Assembly: GCF_000271845.1 (NCBI RefSeq)
Contig: NZ_JH719395.1
Coordinates: forward strand, 2,573,624 to 2,637,623
Direction: 5' to 3'
Length of the DNA: 64,000 nucleotides
Source: Rhizobium leguminosarum bv. trifolii WSM2297
Lineage (GTDB): Bacteria; Pseudomonadota; Alphaproteobacteria; Rhizobiales; Rhizobiaceae
The translations under genes were made by a program, and so were the position numbers. Below, piece by piece: positions 18,246-27,635 of the stretch. The stretch's first letter is position 1. Each line of letters opens with the position of its first letter. Below the pieces are notes generated by a model that made no database searches, was not told where the DNA came from, and saw only the letters and a list, made by a program, of their open reading frames with translations.

Positions 18246-18259
18246 TTGACCGAAATCAA
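18246..18259. promoter_or_regulatory. FNR/FixK/NnrR-type box upstream of the Crp/Fnr gene
   Basis: TTGACCGAAATCAA matches TTGAT-N4-ATCAA at 9 of 10 defined bases. Its centre is about 42 bp before the ATG at 18295. This suggests autoregulation or control by a FixK/FnrN-type regulator under low oxygen. Confidence 0.6.
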
Positions 18260-18294
18260 TTCCACCGCCGTATTCCTCGCCTATCCTGACCGAC

Positions 18295-19023
18295 ATGCAC
18301 ACGAAATCGGAAAGAAGGGCCATGTCAGAAGGCGGGCGGCTGGACAGGCCTCGGATAGTCACCGGCCGCGAAATGGCGATCCTCGCGAGAGCCGATATCA
18401 TGGCCGGGCTCGACCACGAGGAGGTCGAAGCGCTGCGCGCCTGCGCCACCCTTCACTTCTGCGACCCGCACGACTTTCTCTTCCAAGAGGGCGAGAAGGC
18501 CGCCTATTTCTATTGCGTGCTCAGCGGTTACATCAGGCTCCATCGCAGCAACGGCAGCAACAGGCATGCCGATATCCGCATCTGCGAGCCCGGCGACAGC
18601 TTTTCCGAATGCCTGATCCACACCGAGGAGACCTACCGCTATGGCGCCCAGGCGATGGATCATAGCGTGCTGGCGCGTTTCCACATCGCCAAAGTCCGGC
18701 TGTTGCTGGAGGAGCGGCCAAGGATCGGCAAGGCGATCATGCGCAGCCTGTCGCTGCATTTGATCTCGACGATGGAATGCCTGGCAGGCGACCGCATGCA
18801 GACCGCGCCGCAGCGCGTAGCCCGTTATCTGCTGACCCACTCTGTCGAGAATGGTGACGGCGCCGCGCTGCGGCTGCCTTTCCCGAAGAGCCTGCTTGCC
18901 CGCAAACTCGGTCTCGCGCCGGAGGCGCTCTCGCGCGCCTTCTCGACGCTGAAGACCAAAGGCGTCACGGTGCGCGGCCGGGCGATCGTCATCAGCGACG
19001 TCGACATGCTGCGGCAGGTCTGA
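18295..19023 (+). CDS. Crp/Fnr-family transcriptional regulator
   Basis: 242 residues: a cyclic-nucleotide-binding-fold sensor domain (about 35-150, with the glycine turn ARDFLFQEGEKAAYFYCVLSG-like segment and PGDSFSE), a long dimerisation helix, and a C-terminal winged helix with SLLARKLGLAPEALSRAF as recognition region. The pattern resembles the Dnr/NnrR-like branch more than oxygen-sensing Fnr: the N-terminal CxxC-type iron-sulfur ligands are absent, although Cys residues occur in ALRACATLHFC. ATG 18295 is used; ATG 18322 is an alternative nine residues in. An FNR-like box precedes the gene. The signal may be nitric oxide/heme or redox, which I cannot decide. Confidence 0.85.
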   Translation: MHTKSERRAMSEGGRLDRPRIVTGREMAILARADIMAGLDHEEVEALRACATLHFCDPHDFLFQEGEKAAYFYCVLSGYIRLHRSNGSNRHADIRICEPGDSFSECLIHTEETYRYGAQAMDHSVLARFHIAKVRLLLEERPRIGKAIMRSLSLHLISTMECLAGDRMQTAPQRVARYLLTHSVENGDGAALRLPFPKSLLARKLGLAPEALSRAFSTLKTKGVTVRGRAIVISDVDMLRQV

Positions 19024-19043
19024 CCGTCAGAATCGTCCCGGCT

Positions 19044-19655
<612 letters not shown>

Positions 19656-19740
19656 GTTATTTACTCCAATCGAAGCCTGATGATAGCGACGCAGCCGGCG
19701 CGCGCCACCGTCAAATGACGCAGTTGCCATCGATAATTTG

Positions 19741-20412
19741 TCACGATCGGAACAGCCGGGTCGCCTGCGTTTCATGGCGCAGGCTGGCAATATCGGCCTG
19801 CACCGTCGCCGAGCCCAGATCGTCGAGCGTCGAGGTCGCCGCCCGCCGGGCGACCTCTAGGAGGCGCTGTTCCAGGCCGGCAAGCACGGCAACACCGTCT
19901 TTCTGGCCGGCGACGCCGAGACGGATGCCTGACGACACCGCTTGCGAGGCATAAGCATGCAGAAAGGCGGCGAGCGCCTTTTCAGGCCCTATGCCGTGCG
20001 CACCGGTCACCGCTCCGACCGCAATGGGATAGGCAACCTTGTCAGGCAGCCTCTCGAACACGCCGTCCGGCCAGGCCCGCGCGGCCGCCAGGAAGGCCTC
20101 GCCGAGCAGCAGGGTTTCCTGGTGGCGCTCGCGCGATCCGGCAAGGGCCTCGGCAAGTGCGGCAACCTCGGCAACGCGCGCGGGCTCTGCTTGGCATCTG
20201 TGACTTTCAACCAGAAACACGGCATCGTTCCAGACCGAACCATGGCTGATCAGCGTGCCGATCCAGGCGGCAAGCGAGGCCGCATCCGTCACCAGCCCGT
20301 CGGCCACCGCCCGCTCCAGCCCACCCGAATAGGCAAAGCTGCCGATCGGAAAGGCCGGCGAGAGCCATGCCGTCAGGCGCAGCAATGCCTGCAACTCAGG
20401 GTCCCCAGTCAT
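19741..20412 (-). CDS. ureF: Urease accessory protein UreF
   Basis: 223 residues, all-helical UreF family. The N-terminal [24 protein letters not shown] segment (pieces: [24 protein letters not shown]) is the family hallmark, and the interior has [25 protein letters not shown] (pieces: [21 protein letters not shown]). UreF bridges UreD/H and UreG in the apo-urease activation complex and acts as the GTPase gate. The gene lies 5 bp after ureE. The C-terminus ([11 protein letters not shown]) resembles the conserved tail needed for UreG recruitment. Confidence 0.95.
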   Translation of the reverse strand: MTGDPELQALLRLTAWLSPAFPIGSFAYSGGLERAVADGLVTDAASLAAWIGTLISHGSVWNDAVFLVESHRCQAEPARVAEVAALAEALAGSRERHQETLLLGEAFLAAARAWPDGVFERLPDKVAYPIAVGAVTGAHGIGPEKALAAFLHAYASQAVSSGIRLGVAGQKDGVAVLAGLEQRLLEVARRAATSTLDDLGSATVQADIASLRHETQATRLFRS

Positions 20413-20417
20413 CGAGC

Positions 20418-21014
20418 TCAGTCGTGCTTGTGGTCGTGATGCCCGTGGTCATGGTCATGGTTGCATCCCGGCCCATGCACATGCTCGTGGCCGTGGTCAT
20501 GTTTGTGTCCATGATCGTGATCATGATCATGGTCGTGCCCGTGGTCATGAGCCGCATGTCCGTGGTCGTGCGCATGCCCGCCAGGCGAATGATAGGCTCC
20601 GCGCGCCGGCTGGAAGGGCTCGTCAATATCGAGGACGGTGGCGCCGAGCCCCTGCAGCATGGTGCGGATGACGTGATCGCGCAGGATGACGATGCGGTCT
20701 TCCTCGATCTGCGCCGCGAGATGACGGTTGCCGAGATGCCAGGCAAGCTCGACCAGATGTGTGCGGTCGCGGCCGCGAATTTCGAAGAGCTTCTCATCGG
20801 CTGCGAGGATCTCGATCAATTCGCCGTCGTCGCGCACCAGCAGGTCGCCATTGGCGAAAAGCACCGGATCCTTGAGATCGAGCATGACCATCTCGCCATT
20901 TTCCAGATGCAGCAGCTTGCGGCGCAGGTGGCGCAGGTCATGCGGCAGCTTGACCTGGGCGGTCGGATGGGAGGAAGGGGTTTCGGCGGGGAGATAGGAT
21001 GTGACGCGCTGCAT
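20418..21014 (-). CDS. ureE: Urease nickel metallochaperone UreE with long His-rich tail
   Basis: 198 residues: peptide-binding domain (about 15-75), metal-binding domain (about 80-145, including [13 protein letters not shown] and [10 protein letters not shown]) and a C-terminal extension from about residue 145. The last 54 residues hold 24 histidines in HDHGH/HDHD units plus one cysteine (GPGCNHDH). Tails of this kind bind several extra Ni(II) ions and serve as a store. The tail codons create a locally repetitive DNA stretch (20420-20580), which explains an apparent low-complexity repeat there. Start at 21014; the upstream gap to the GGDEF gene is 87 bp. Confidence 0.96.
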   Translation of the reverse strand: MQRVTSYLPAETPSSHPTAQVKLPHDLRHLRRKLLHLENGEMVMLDLKDPVLFANGDLLVRDDGELIEILAADEKLFEIRGRDRTHLVELAWHLGNRHLAAQIEEDRIVILRDHVIRTMLQGLGATVLDIDEPFQPARGAYHSPGGHAHDHGHAAHDHGHDHDHDHDHGHKHDHGHEHVHGPGCNHDHDHGHHDHKHD

Positions 21015-21101
21015 GATGTGTCCGTTTTGCTGAGACGACGACCATGCAAAATAGCCCTTCCCGATGCAAGCACCAATAATCTTTCGCTGAAGGCCCGGTT
21101 T

Positions 21102-21950
21102 TTATATTCCGTAAGCCTGCATCACATTGTCGCTCTCAGATTCCCTGCTCTTGGCGTCGAGCCCGTGCCAGGCGTGATGCAGGCCTTCCCGCTCGTGTAC
21201 GACGCGATTGCGCCCGAGCGCCTTGGCGAGATAGAGCGCCCGGTCTGCCGAAGCATAAACCGCCTGCTTGTTGCGCCCGGCAGCGAGATCGGCAACACCG
21301 CCGGAAACGGTGATACGGATATGGTGACCTTCGGCAATAATGGCACCGCTTGCGATCCGGGCCTGAACCCCTTCGATGCGCTCCATCCGCGCCTCCAGCG
21401 GCTCACCGGAGACAATGACGCCGAACTCCTCCCCACCCAGCCGTGCGACGACGGACATCTCATCGAAGGCGGATGTGAGCATGGCCGAGACCGCGGTGAT
21501 GACGGCATCGCCGCAGGCATGCCCGAAGCGATCGTTGATCGCTTTGAAGCGGTCGACATCGAATATGACGAGCGAGGCATTGCCCTCGGTGGTCTCGAGC
21601 GCCTCGGTGAAGGCGCGCCGGTTCAACAGGCCAGAAAGTGTGTCCGTGCGGCTGAGCTTTTCGAACTCCGCCCGCGAAAGCGTCAATTCATGCAGAGCAA
21701 AACCGGCAGCCAGCGACAGCATGCCGGAAACCGTCCCGCCGACGAGCCAGGAAAAAATGGCGCCGAAGCCGATCGCATGCGCGAGTGTTACCGGCAGCAA
21801 TCCGAAAAAGCCGAGCGGCGGGATCGTCAGCGCCATGATGACGCCGGAGAGAATGACTGCAAGAAAGCTCATCTTCAACGCAAAGAGATAGACATTCCTG
21901 CGATATTGAAAATTGCCGAAATCGGCCTGCAGCGACATCCAGTTTCTCAT
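21102..21950 (-). CDS. Membrane-bound diguanylate cyclase (GGDEF)
   Basis: 282 residues. The N-terminal 85 residues carry two hydrophobic spans (NVYLFALKMSFLAVILSG to LTIPPLGFFG, and GFGAIFSWLVGGTVSGMLS), followed by a GGDEF domain (about 105-260). The active site is GGEEF (in ARLGGEEFGV), with SRTDTLSGLLNRRAF at the domain start and VIFDVDRFKAINDRFGH as the metal/substrate segment, so an active cyclic-di-GMP synthase is likely. An RxxD inhibitory site is not evident. Start ATG 21950 is preferred over TTG 21980. It sits within the urease run on the same strand, but a urease role is not implied; separate promoters are possible given the 330-bp upstream gap. Confidence 0.88.
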   Translation of the reverse strand: MRNWMSLQADFGNFQYRRNVYLFALKMSFLAVILSGVIMALTIPPLGFFGLLPVTLAHAIGFGAIFSWLVGGTVSGMLSLAAGFALHELTLSRAEFEKLSRTDTLSGLLNRRAFTEALETTEGNASLVIFDVDRFKAINDRFGHACGDAVITAVSAMLTSAFDEMSVVARLGGEEFGVIVSGEPLEARMERIEGVQARIASGAIIAEGHHIRITVSGGVADLAAGRNKQAVYASADRALYLAKALGRNRVVHEREGLHHAWHGLDAKSRESESDNVMQAYGI

Positions 21951-22280
21951 GAGAATCGACCTTCCTGCCCGGCGTTTCAACGCATTGATAGGAGCCCAAT
22001 TGCTGCGGGTGTCTTAATCGACTCGTTAAAATTCGAACGGTTTCCGACGATTCGATTGACAGATTTTTTCTAGCAGGAGATGCAGCATCCCAATCCCTGA
22101 ATCGGACAGCATGCTGAGACAATTAGGTCATTGATTTAAAACAGCTTTACCAGACTGCTCGGGAGGGGTGTTCCAGAATGGTCTAGCTGTAGAAAATGCC
22201 GGCTTTTCCACTGATTTTTACAACCGGATGGAGAGTGTCGTTCACAATTCAGTGCACGAGCGGGGCGGCCCACGGCTGGT
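21951..22280. other. Intergenic region between the DUF2459 and GGDEF genes
   Basis: 330 bp, lower in GC than its neighbours. It probably holds the GGDEF promoter on the minus strand. I see no gene and no clear hairpin terminator. It marks the only sizeable break inside the urease run. Confidence 0.5.
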
Positions 22281-22952
22281 TCAATTGTAGACACTCAGAG
22301 ACAATCGCAATGATTGTGGGAACGGGTTCCATAAGCCGGTTCGAAGCCCCGCCGTGCGGAGCGCAGCGGCCGTCCAGGTGTTGCAGCCGAAGAGGGCGTT
22401 GAAATATCCCCTGGCCTCGAAGAACCGGTCGATCTCGCCGTAGCCGGCATCCGGGATCGGCAGCACCACGCCCGCGTCGCGAACGAAGCTGTCCGAGATA
22501 AATTTGCGCAGCCGCGCCAATTGATCGTCGCCAATATCGAATGCCGCAACAGAGGGCTGCGGCTCGGTGATATGGCCGGCCAGATCCACATGCATCACCG
22601 AGCGGTCGATCGTCAGCGCCCGCAGCACCGGCAGCGGCTTCAGCTCCCCCCACGTAGGGGTTTCCAAATAAAAAGAACGTCCGCCCCAGCCGACGATGAG
22701 CCATTCCGCATTCGGATGGCCGAGCGGAAAATCAGGGCCTTCGAGGAAGGAAAAGGCCGCCCGCGTTTCCTCGTCGAGCGGAATGGCAATATCGGTATGG
22801 ATTGGTCCCGACAACAGCAGAATTCGATGCTTCGTTATTGCAGGCGACGCCTCGACCGGGGCAATCAGCGGCCGGGGAATGAAGGTTCCGCACGTCACCG
22901 AAAGCACAAGCAGAACGAGGACCCGCAAGAGCCAGCGGATACCTGTCCTCAT
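22281..22952 (-). CDS. DUF2459 (TIGR02117-type) urease-region protein
   Basis: 223 residues with an N-terminal membrane anchor or signal (IRWLLRVLVLLVLSVTCGTF) and a DUF2459 domain. Visible family traits are HTDIAIPLDEETR near 50, WLIVGWGGRSFYLETPTWGELKP near 85-105 (pieces: WLIVGWGGRSFYLET, PTWGELKP), SVMHVDLAGH, and FNALFGCNTWTAAALR near 190. The family is named for its frequent place in urease regions but has no known function. ATG 22952 is preferred to GTG 22961 because of GGTGG spacing. The gene follows ureC by 33 bp. A cell-envelope location is likely; enzymatic activity has not been inferred. Confidence 0.85.
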   Translation of the reverse strand: MRTGIRWLLRVLVLLVLSVTCGTFIPRPLIAPVEASPAITKHRILLLSGPIHTDIAIPLDEETRAAFSFLEGPDFPLGHPNAEWLIVGWGGRSFYLETPTWGELKPLPVLRALTIDRSVMHVDLAGHITEPQPSVAAFDIGDDQLARLRKFISDSFVRDAGVVLPIPDAGYGEIDRFFEARGYFNALFGCNTWTAAALRTAGLRTGLWNPFPQSLRLSLSVYN

Positions 22953-22985
22953 TGGAGCCACCAGTGACGCATGGGACGAACCGGC

Positions 22986-24698
22986 CTAAAACAGGAAATA
23001 GCGCTGCGCCATCGGCAGCACCGTCGCCGGCTCGCAGGTCAGCAATTCGCCGTTCGCCCTGACTTCATAGGTCTCCGGGTCGACCTCGATCTCGGGCGTC
23101 AGGTCGTTGTGGATCATCGATGCCTTGGAGATGCCGCCGCGCGTATTCTTCACCGCCACCAGTTCCTTGGCGACGCCGAGCCGGCCCTTCAGCCCGGCAT
23201 CGAGCGAAGCCTGGCTGACGAAAGTCACGGAGGAATTGGTGAGGCTCTTGCCGTAGGAGGCGAACATCGGCCGGTAGTGCACCGGCTGCGGCGTCGGGAT
23301 CGAGGCGTTCGGATCGCCCATCGGCGCGGCGGCGATCGAGCCGCCGAGCAGCACCATGTCGGGCTTCACGCCGAAGAAGGCCGGATTCCACAAGACGAGG
23401 TCGGCGCGTTTGCCGACTTCGACCGAGCCGATCTCACGGCTGAGGCCATGGGCAATCGCCGGATTGATCGTATATTTGGCGATATAGCGGCGGACGCGGA
23501 AATTGTCATTGTCACCCTTTTCCTCCTTCAGCCGGCCGCGCTGGCGCTTCATCTTGTCGGCCGTCTGCCAGGTGCGGATCGCCACCTCGCCGACCCGGCC
23601 CATGGCCTGGCTGTCGGAGGATATGATCGAGAAGGCGCCGATATCGTGGAGGATGTCTTCGGCGGCAATCGTCTCTTTGCGGATCCGGCTTTCGGCAAAA
23701 GCGATATCCTCGGGGATCGACGGCGACAGGTGATGGCAGACCATCAGCATGTCGAGATGCTCGGCAATGGTATTCACCGTATAGGGCCGCGTCGGATTGG
23801 TCGACGACGGAATGACGTTCGGCTGGCCGCAGATCTTGATAATATCCGGCGCGTGCCCGCCGCCCGCCCCTTCCGTATGGAAGGCATGGATGGTGCGGCC
23901 CTTGATGGCGCCGATCGTATCCTCGACAAAGCCGCTTTCGTTCAGCGTATCGGTGTGGATCATCACCTGCACGTCATATTCGTCGGCGACCGACAGGCAG
24001 CAGTCGATGGCGCCCGGCGTCGTGCCCCAATCCTCGTGCAGCTTCAGCGAGGTGGCGCCGGCGAGCACCATCTCGGTCAGCGCCCCCGGCAGCGAGGCAT
24101 TGCCCTTACCGGCAAAGGCGAGGTTCATCGGGAAGGCGTCGGCTGCCTCGATCATGCGCGCGAGATGCCAGGGACCGGGCGTGCAGGTGGTGGCAAGCGT
24201 GCCGTGCGCCGGTCCGGTGCCGCCGCCGAGCATGCAGGTCATGCCCGACATCAGCGCTTCCTCGATCTGCTGCGGCGCGATGAAGTGGATATGGCTGTCC
24301 ATGCCGCCGGCTGTGACGATCTTGCCTTCAGCGGCAATCGCCTCCGTGCCCGGGCCGACGATGATATTGACGCCCGGCTGCATATCGGGATTGCCCGCTT
24401 TGCCGATGGCGACGATACGCCCATCCTTGAGCCCGATATCGGCCTTGTAGATGCCGGAGTGATCGACGATCACGGCATTGGTGATGACGGTATCGACCGC
24501 ACCATCCGCCCGCGTCACCTGGCTCTGACCCATGCCATCACGGATCACCTTGCCGCCGCCGAATTTCACTTCCTCGCCATAGGTGGTGAAATCCTTCTCG
24601 ATCTCGATGAAGAGCTCCGTATCGGCAAGGCGCACCTTGTCGCCGGTGGTCGGTCCGAACATGCCGGCATAGGCGGCGCGAGAGATCTTATAGGGCAT
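22986..24698 (-). CDS. ureC: Urease alpha subunit, catalytic
   Basis: 570 residues, the standard size for UreC. The dinickel site is complete: His136 and His138 (SHIHF), Lys219 for carbamylation (GATSLKL), His248 (MIHTD), His274 (AFHTEG) and Asp362 (SSDSQ). The mobile flap has MVCHHLSPS with Cys321 and catalytic His322. Urease hydrolyses urea to ammonia and carbamate; the alpha subunit assembles with UreA and UreB as a trimer of trimers. The gene is separated from ureB by the LprI-like and GT29-like genes. ATG 24698 matches the family start. A large open frame on the opposite strand (22971-24728) is a composition shadow. Confidence 0.98.
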   Translation of the reverse strand: MPYKISRAAYAGMFGPTTGDKVRLADTELFIEIEKDFTTYGEEVKFGGGKVIRDGMGQSQVTRADGAVDTVITNAVIVDHSGIYKADIGLKDGRIVAIGKAGNPDMQPGVNIIVGPGTEAIAAEGKIVTAGGMDSHIHFIAPQQIEEALMSGMTCMLGGGTGPAHGTLATTCTPGPWHLARMIEAADAFPMNLAFAGKGNASLPGALTEMVLAGATSLKLHEDWGTTPGAIDCCLSVADEYDVQVMIHTDTLNESGFVEDTIGAIKGRTIHAFHTEGAGGGHAPDIIKICGQPNVIPSSTNPTRPYTVNTIAEHLDMLMVCHHLSPSIPEDIAFAESRIRKETIAAEDILHDIGAFSIISSDSQAMGRVGEVAIRTWQTADKMKRQRGRLKEEKGDNDNFRVRRYIAKYTINPAIAHGLSREIGSVEVGKRADLVLWNPAFFGVKPDMVLLGGSIAAAPMGDPNASIPTPQPVHYRPMFASYGKSLTNSSVTFVSQASLDAGLKGRLGVAKELVAVKNTRGGISKASMIHNDLTPEIEVDPETYEVRANGELLTCEPATVLPMAQRYFLF

Positions 24699-24701
24699 CC
24701 A

Positions 24702-25340
24702 TCAGGCTCCGTAGGAGGAAGAGACTAGCGTTTTTCCGCCGAGCCGCCTAAGGCGGCCGGCGGCAATATAGCTATCGACAAGCTGTCTTTCGGCTGCAAA
24801 CGGGTGCCATTCCCAGCCGGCGTGACCGAAGCCGGCAAGCGTCACCTCGGCCTCGGGATAGTTGTTCAGCACCTCGGCAATGACGATCATGCCACTGCTC
24901 GGCACAACATAAGGGGCCGGCGCAAAGGCCGAAAGCGAGGCATCGACCGCCTCGTGGATCGACTTGTCGATGACGACATGCGTCTTGCCGGCATTAGCGC
25001 AGAAGGCACTGAACGCGTCCGTGTAGTCGTCGCAGAAATCGTCCAATTCCGGATGCGAGACGGCAAGCGGCGCCCCCATCGCGGCAAATTTTTCCGGATC
25101 GCGCACGCTCCAGATTTCACCAGCCGAGACGACGCCAGGATGGGTCCGCCAATCTTGCGAACCGAGCATCGCCTTTGCCGGCCGGCCGGTATTGCAAACC
25201 GCAACCGCATGCGTACGACTGCCGCCGGCGCCATAGGAGCGGCAATCGTTGAAGCGGATGACGAAATCGGCCGCATCGATGATGCCTGCCTCTGCCTCCG
25301 CGATTTCACCATTGCCGACGATCACGATCTTTCTGATCAC
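24702..25340 (-). CDS. GT29 (sialyltransferase)-like protein in the urease operon
   Basis: 212 residues with no signal peptide. The N-terminus reads IVIVGNGEIAEAEAGIIDAADFVIRFN, in pieces IVIVGNGEIAEAEAG and IDAADFVIRFN, which resembles the L-motif of GT29 sialyltransferases (VGN-, ID-, DFV-R-N). A later PSSGMIVIAEVLNNYPEAEVTLAGFG (pieces: PSSGMIVIAEVL, EVTLAGFG) resembles the S-motif (PSTG, LYGF), followed by a histidine-containing HAGWEWHPFAAE. It starts at GTG 25340, 1 bp after the LprI-like stop, and ends 3 bp before ureC starts, so it is embedded in the urease operon. A Rossmann-like nucleotide-sugar or nucleotide-binding role is inferred; acceptor and donor are unknown, and a glycosyltransferase activity is unproven. 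Confidence 0.6.
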   Translation of the reverse strand: MIRKIVIVGNGEIAEAEAGIIDAADFVIRFNDCRSYGAGGSRTHAVAVCNTGRPAKAMLGSQDWRTHPGVVSAGEIWSVRDPEKFAAMGAPLAVSHPELDDFCDDYTDAFSAFCANAGKTHVVIDKSIHEAVDASLSAFAPAPYVVPSSGMIVIAEVLNNYPEAEVTLAGFGHAGWEWHPFAAERQLVDSYIAAGRLRRLGGKTLVSSSYGA

Positions 25341-25341
25341 C

Positions 25342-25749
25342 TTAGTTGCTCATCGTGTCTTCGAGCTCTTTCAGCTCTTTGGTGCGTTTGTCGGTGATGT
25401 TGGCGAGGCACCCGGCGACCAGCATCGGCTCCATCGTGCCGCCGCGGGCCTGGAAGCCGAAGGCGTCGCACTCGGCGTCGCGATAATCGATCCAGGCGCG
25501 TTGCGCCTTGACCAGCGCTTGCTCCGCGCCCTTCATGTCGCCATCCAGGTCCTTGTCGACCGCCGCAAGAGCCGCACGGGTCTTCTTGTATTGCGCATTC
25601 AAAGCCTTGTCGGCGGTATCGTGGCGCGCCGCCTCGCAAGAGGTCATATCCGCTTGCGTCTTGGGATTCTGGCAATCGATATCCTGAGCGCAGGCGCCAC
25701 CTGCCGTCATCAGCATGGCCGCCCCGATGAGGGAGATGTTCAAACGCAT
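25342..25749 (-). CDS. LprI/DUF1311-family periplasmic protein
   Basis: 135 residues. Signal peptide LNISLIGAAMLMTAGGACAQ with cleavage near residue 20, then a DUF1311 domain with four cysteines: CQNPKTQADMTSCEAA, and later CDAFGF and GCLANITDKRTKEL. LprI-type proteins are small secreted helical proteins, one of which inhibits lysozyme in Mycobacterium. Here the gene sits between ureB and the GT29-like gene with almost no spacing. Any link to urease is unexplained; an envelope-protective role is a guess from the family. Confidence 0.82.
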   Translation of the reverse strand: MRLNISLIGAAMLMTAGGACAQDIDCQNPKTQADMTSCEAARHDTADKALNAQYKKTRAALAAVDKDLDGDMKGAEQALVKAQRAWIDYRDAECDAFGFQARGGTMEPMLVAGCLANITDKRTKELKELEDTMSN

Positions 25750-25761
25750 GCATCTCTCCCG

Positions 25762-26067
25762 TTAAAGCTTGCCCATCACCAGCTGACGGAAGCCATAAAC
25801 CTCGCGCTTGCCGGAAAGCGGGATCAGCGTCACTGAGCGCGTCTGTCCGGGCTCGAAGCGTACGGCCGTTCCAGCCGGAATATCGAGCCGCTTGCCATGC
25901 GCCGCTGCGCGGTCGAAGGAAAGCCCGGCATTGGTCTCGGCGAAATGATAGTGGCTGCCGACCTGCACCGGCCGGTCGCCGGTATTGGAAACTTCCAGCG
26001 TCACCGTCGGCGCGCCGGCATTCAGTTCGATGTCGCCGCTCGCGGCAATGATTTCGCCCGGAATCAT
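25762..26067 (-). CDS. ureB: Urease beta subunit
   Basis: 101 residues, the size expected for a separate UreB. Family traits include [17 protein letters not shown] at the N-terminus, [21 protein letters not shown], and [16 protein letters not shown] near the C-terminus. It forms the urease core with UreA and UreC and stabilises the active-site flap. The start ATG 26067 follows DUF1272 by 10 bp. Confidence 0.97.
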   Translation of the reverse strand: MIPGEIIAASGDIELNAGAPTVTLEVSNTGDRPVQVGSHYHFAETNAGLSFDRAAAHGKRLDIPAGTAVRFEPGQTRSVTLIPLSGKREVYGFRQLVMGKL

Positions 26068-26077
26068 CTTGTTCTCC

Positions 26078-26329
26078 TTAAGCCGCCTTGGGCGCGCAGC
26101 CCTCTGCCTTCAGCACACGTTTCGTCGATGCCGGATTTTTGGCGAGCATATCAGCCGGCCGGACGGGTCTCGCGACGAGATTGCCGCCGCAGTTCGGGCA
26201 GACACCCTTCAACACGCCGTCGACGCAATCGGCGCAGAAAGTGCATTCATAGGTACAGATCCGCGCCTCGGCGCTATCCGGCGGCAAATCCCGGTCGCAG
26301 CATTCGCAATTGGGCCTGAGCTCGAGCAT
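26078..26329 (-). CDS. DUF1272 cysteine-rich small protein
   Basis: 83 residues starting [16 protein letters not shown]. Eight or more cysteines are arranged as paired CxxC motifs ([21 protein letters not shown]), a zinc-ribbon-like pattern typical of DUF1272. The family is widespread but of unknown role. It lies between ureA and ureB with 10-bp gaps on each side, so it is co-transcribed with urease. Metal binding is likely; whether nickel is involved is untested. A longer frame to 26380 overlaps the ureA end and is not used. Confidence 0.85.
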   Translation of the reverse strand: MLELRPNCECCDRDLPPDSAEARICTYECTFCADCVDGVLKGVCPNCGGNLVARPVRPADMLAKNPASTKRVLKAEGCAPKAA

Positions 26330-26339
26330 TCCTGTCTCC

Positions 26340-26642
26340 TCACCGGATCGGTTCGTGCACGGTGACGAGCTTGGTTCCATCGGGGAACGTCGCCTCCACC
26401 TGCACGTCGTGGATCATCTCGGCAATGCCTTCCATCACCTGATCGCGGCCGATCACATGGGCGCCGGCCTCCATCAGCTCGGCAACCGGGCGGCCGTCGC
26501 GGGCGCCTTCGACGACGAAATCGCTGATGAGCGCGATCGCTTCGGGATAGTTCAGCTTGACGCCGCGCTCCAGCCGCCGCCGCGCCACCATCGCCGCCAT
26601 GGATATCAGAAGCTTGTCTTTTTCTCTCGGAGTGAGGTTCAT
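26340..26642 (-). CDS. ureA: Urease gamma subunit
   Basis: 100 residues, standard UreA length, beginning [20 protein letters not shown] and containing [26 protein letters not shown] (pieces: [26 protein letters not shown]) and [22 protein letters not shown] near the end (pieces: [22 protein letters not shown]). Two adjacent ATGs occur; the second (26642) matches the family. It follows ureD by 20 bp. Confidence 0.97.
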   Translation of the reverse strand: MNLTPREKDKLLISMAAMVARRRLERGVKLNYPEAIALISDFVVEGARDGRPVAELMEAGAHVIGRDQVMEGIAEMIHDVQVEATFPDGTKLVTVHEPIR

Positions 26643-26662
26643 CATCTACCTGCTTATTGAAC

Positions 26663-27484
26663 TCATAGATTCCAGACTTTCGGCACGGGCGCACCATTGC
26701 GCAAGGCGGAAATGACCGGGATCAGGCTTTTTCTGAGTGAGAAGCCGTCTGCTGCCGCAAGGCGAACGACGAGTTTGCCGTCCCAGGCGCTGGCACCGCC
26801 CATCGAACCTTCGACGAGCGGCCGCACTTTGCCGAGATAGGCTTCCGAAAGCGGCCCGGCATAAAGCAGCGTTGCAAAAGCCACCTGTCCGCCAAGCACC
26901 GCCTGCCGCGCCGCCAGCGCCGCCACTCCTTCGGAAAGCCTCAGTTCCTCCGCATGGATCAGTCGACCCGAGCGGCGGATGCGCCAACGGTCGCGGAAAA
27001 GCCCCGTCTCCACCGTCTCGCCCATCGCCTTGCGGCCGAGCAGCACCGCTTCGACCGCCAGAAAGTCGGCACCCTCGTCGAGATCGACATCGAGGCGGCG
27101 AAAAAGTGAAGCGCGGTCGAAGAGGATGGTTTCCTGCGGCAGCCAGTCGACGCGCGCTCCCGCTCCGACTTCAATGCGGGTCGTCACCTCGGCGGTCCCG
27201 GCCGACGCCTTGTAGATCTTCTCGCAAGCCTGGGTGGTGACGTCGATCTTCGTGCCGGCGCCGGCAACGACGCTCCAGTCCATCCGGTCGCCGCCGGTCA
27301 GCCCGCCTGCGGTGTTGATGATCACGGCTTCCATCGACGCATCGAAAGTATCGGGCAGGCGGATCTTCGCCGCACCCTCCTGATAGAGTTCACGGAGACG
27401 CGTGCGGCCATCGAGCAGCTTTGCCGCCAGATGCCCGCGCCCCTCCGCTCTTTGCGGTCTCGTGCTCGCCGCCGCAATCGTCAT
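26663..27484 (-). CDS. ureD: Urease accessory protein UreD
   Basis: 273 residues, UreD/UreH family. It is the scaffold that binds apo-urease and recruits UreF and UreG for nickel delivery. Visible family motifs are [16 protein letters not shown] near 60, [12 protein letters not shown] near 85 and [17 protein letters not shown] near 120. The start at 27484 is chosen because the protein resembles the family from there; the frame stays open to 27628 without homology. It is the first urease gene and follows urtE by about 150 bp, which may hold a promoter, so urt and ure could be separate but neighbouring units. Confidence 0.95.
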   Translation of the reverse strand: MTIAAASTRPQRAEGRGHLAAKLLDGRTRLRELYQEGAAKIRLPDTFDASMEAVIINTAGGLTGGDRMDWSVVAGAGTKIDVTTQACEKIYKASAGTAEVTTRIEVGAGARVDWLPQETILFDRASLFRRLDVDLDEGADFLAVEAVLLGRKAMGETVETGLFRDRWRIRRSGRLIHAEELRLSEGVAALAARQAVLGGQVAFATLLYAGPLSEAYLGKVRPLVEGSMGGASAWDGKLVVRLAAADGFSLRKSLIPVISALRNGAPVPKVWNL

Positions 27485-27635
27485 ATGATGCCTTTCGGTC
27501 GTGCCACCGTTTCTCCATGCAATCGCACGGATAACGGAAGGCAAGCAATTCCCATGCCGTCCAGGGATGCTCGAAGCCGACGCGCGAGACTTGCGACGTG
27601 TGACACCCCTTGCTGAAAAATGCAGCATTTGCCGG

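Noticed and set aside
16805..18289. A 494-codon frame overlapping the RND gene in another frame
   Set aside because: Composition shadow with a skewed Arg/Pro/His content; RND homology covers the region in frame 14850-18176.
20367..22073. A 568-codon plus-strand frame and a low-complexity repeat near 20420-20580
   Set aside because: It is antisense to ureE and the GGDEF gene; the repetition comes from the HDHGH codons of the UreE tail.
22971..24728. A 585-codon open frame on the plus strand
   Set aside because: It is the reverse of ureC; the third-position GC bias leaves the antisense frame open. No family resemblance and no ribosome binding site.
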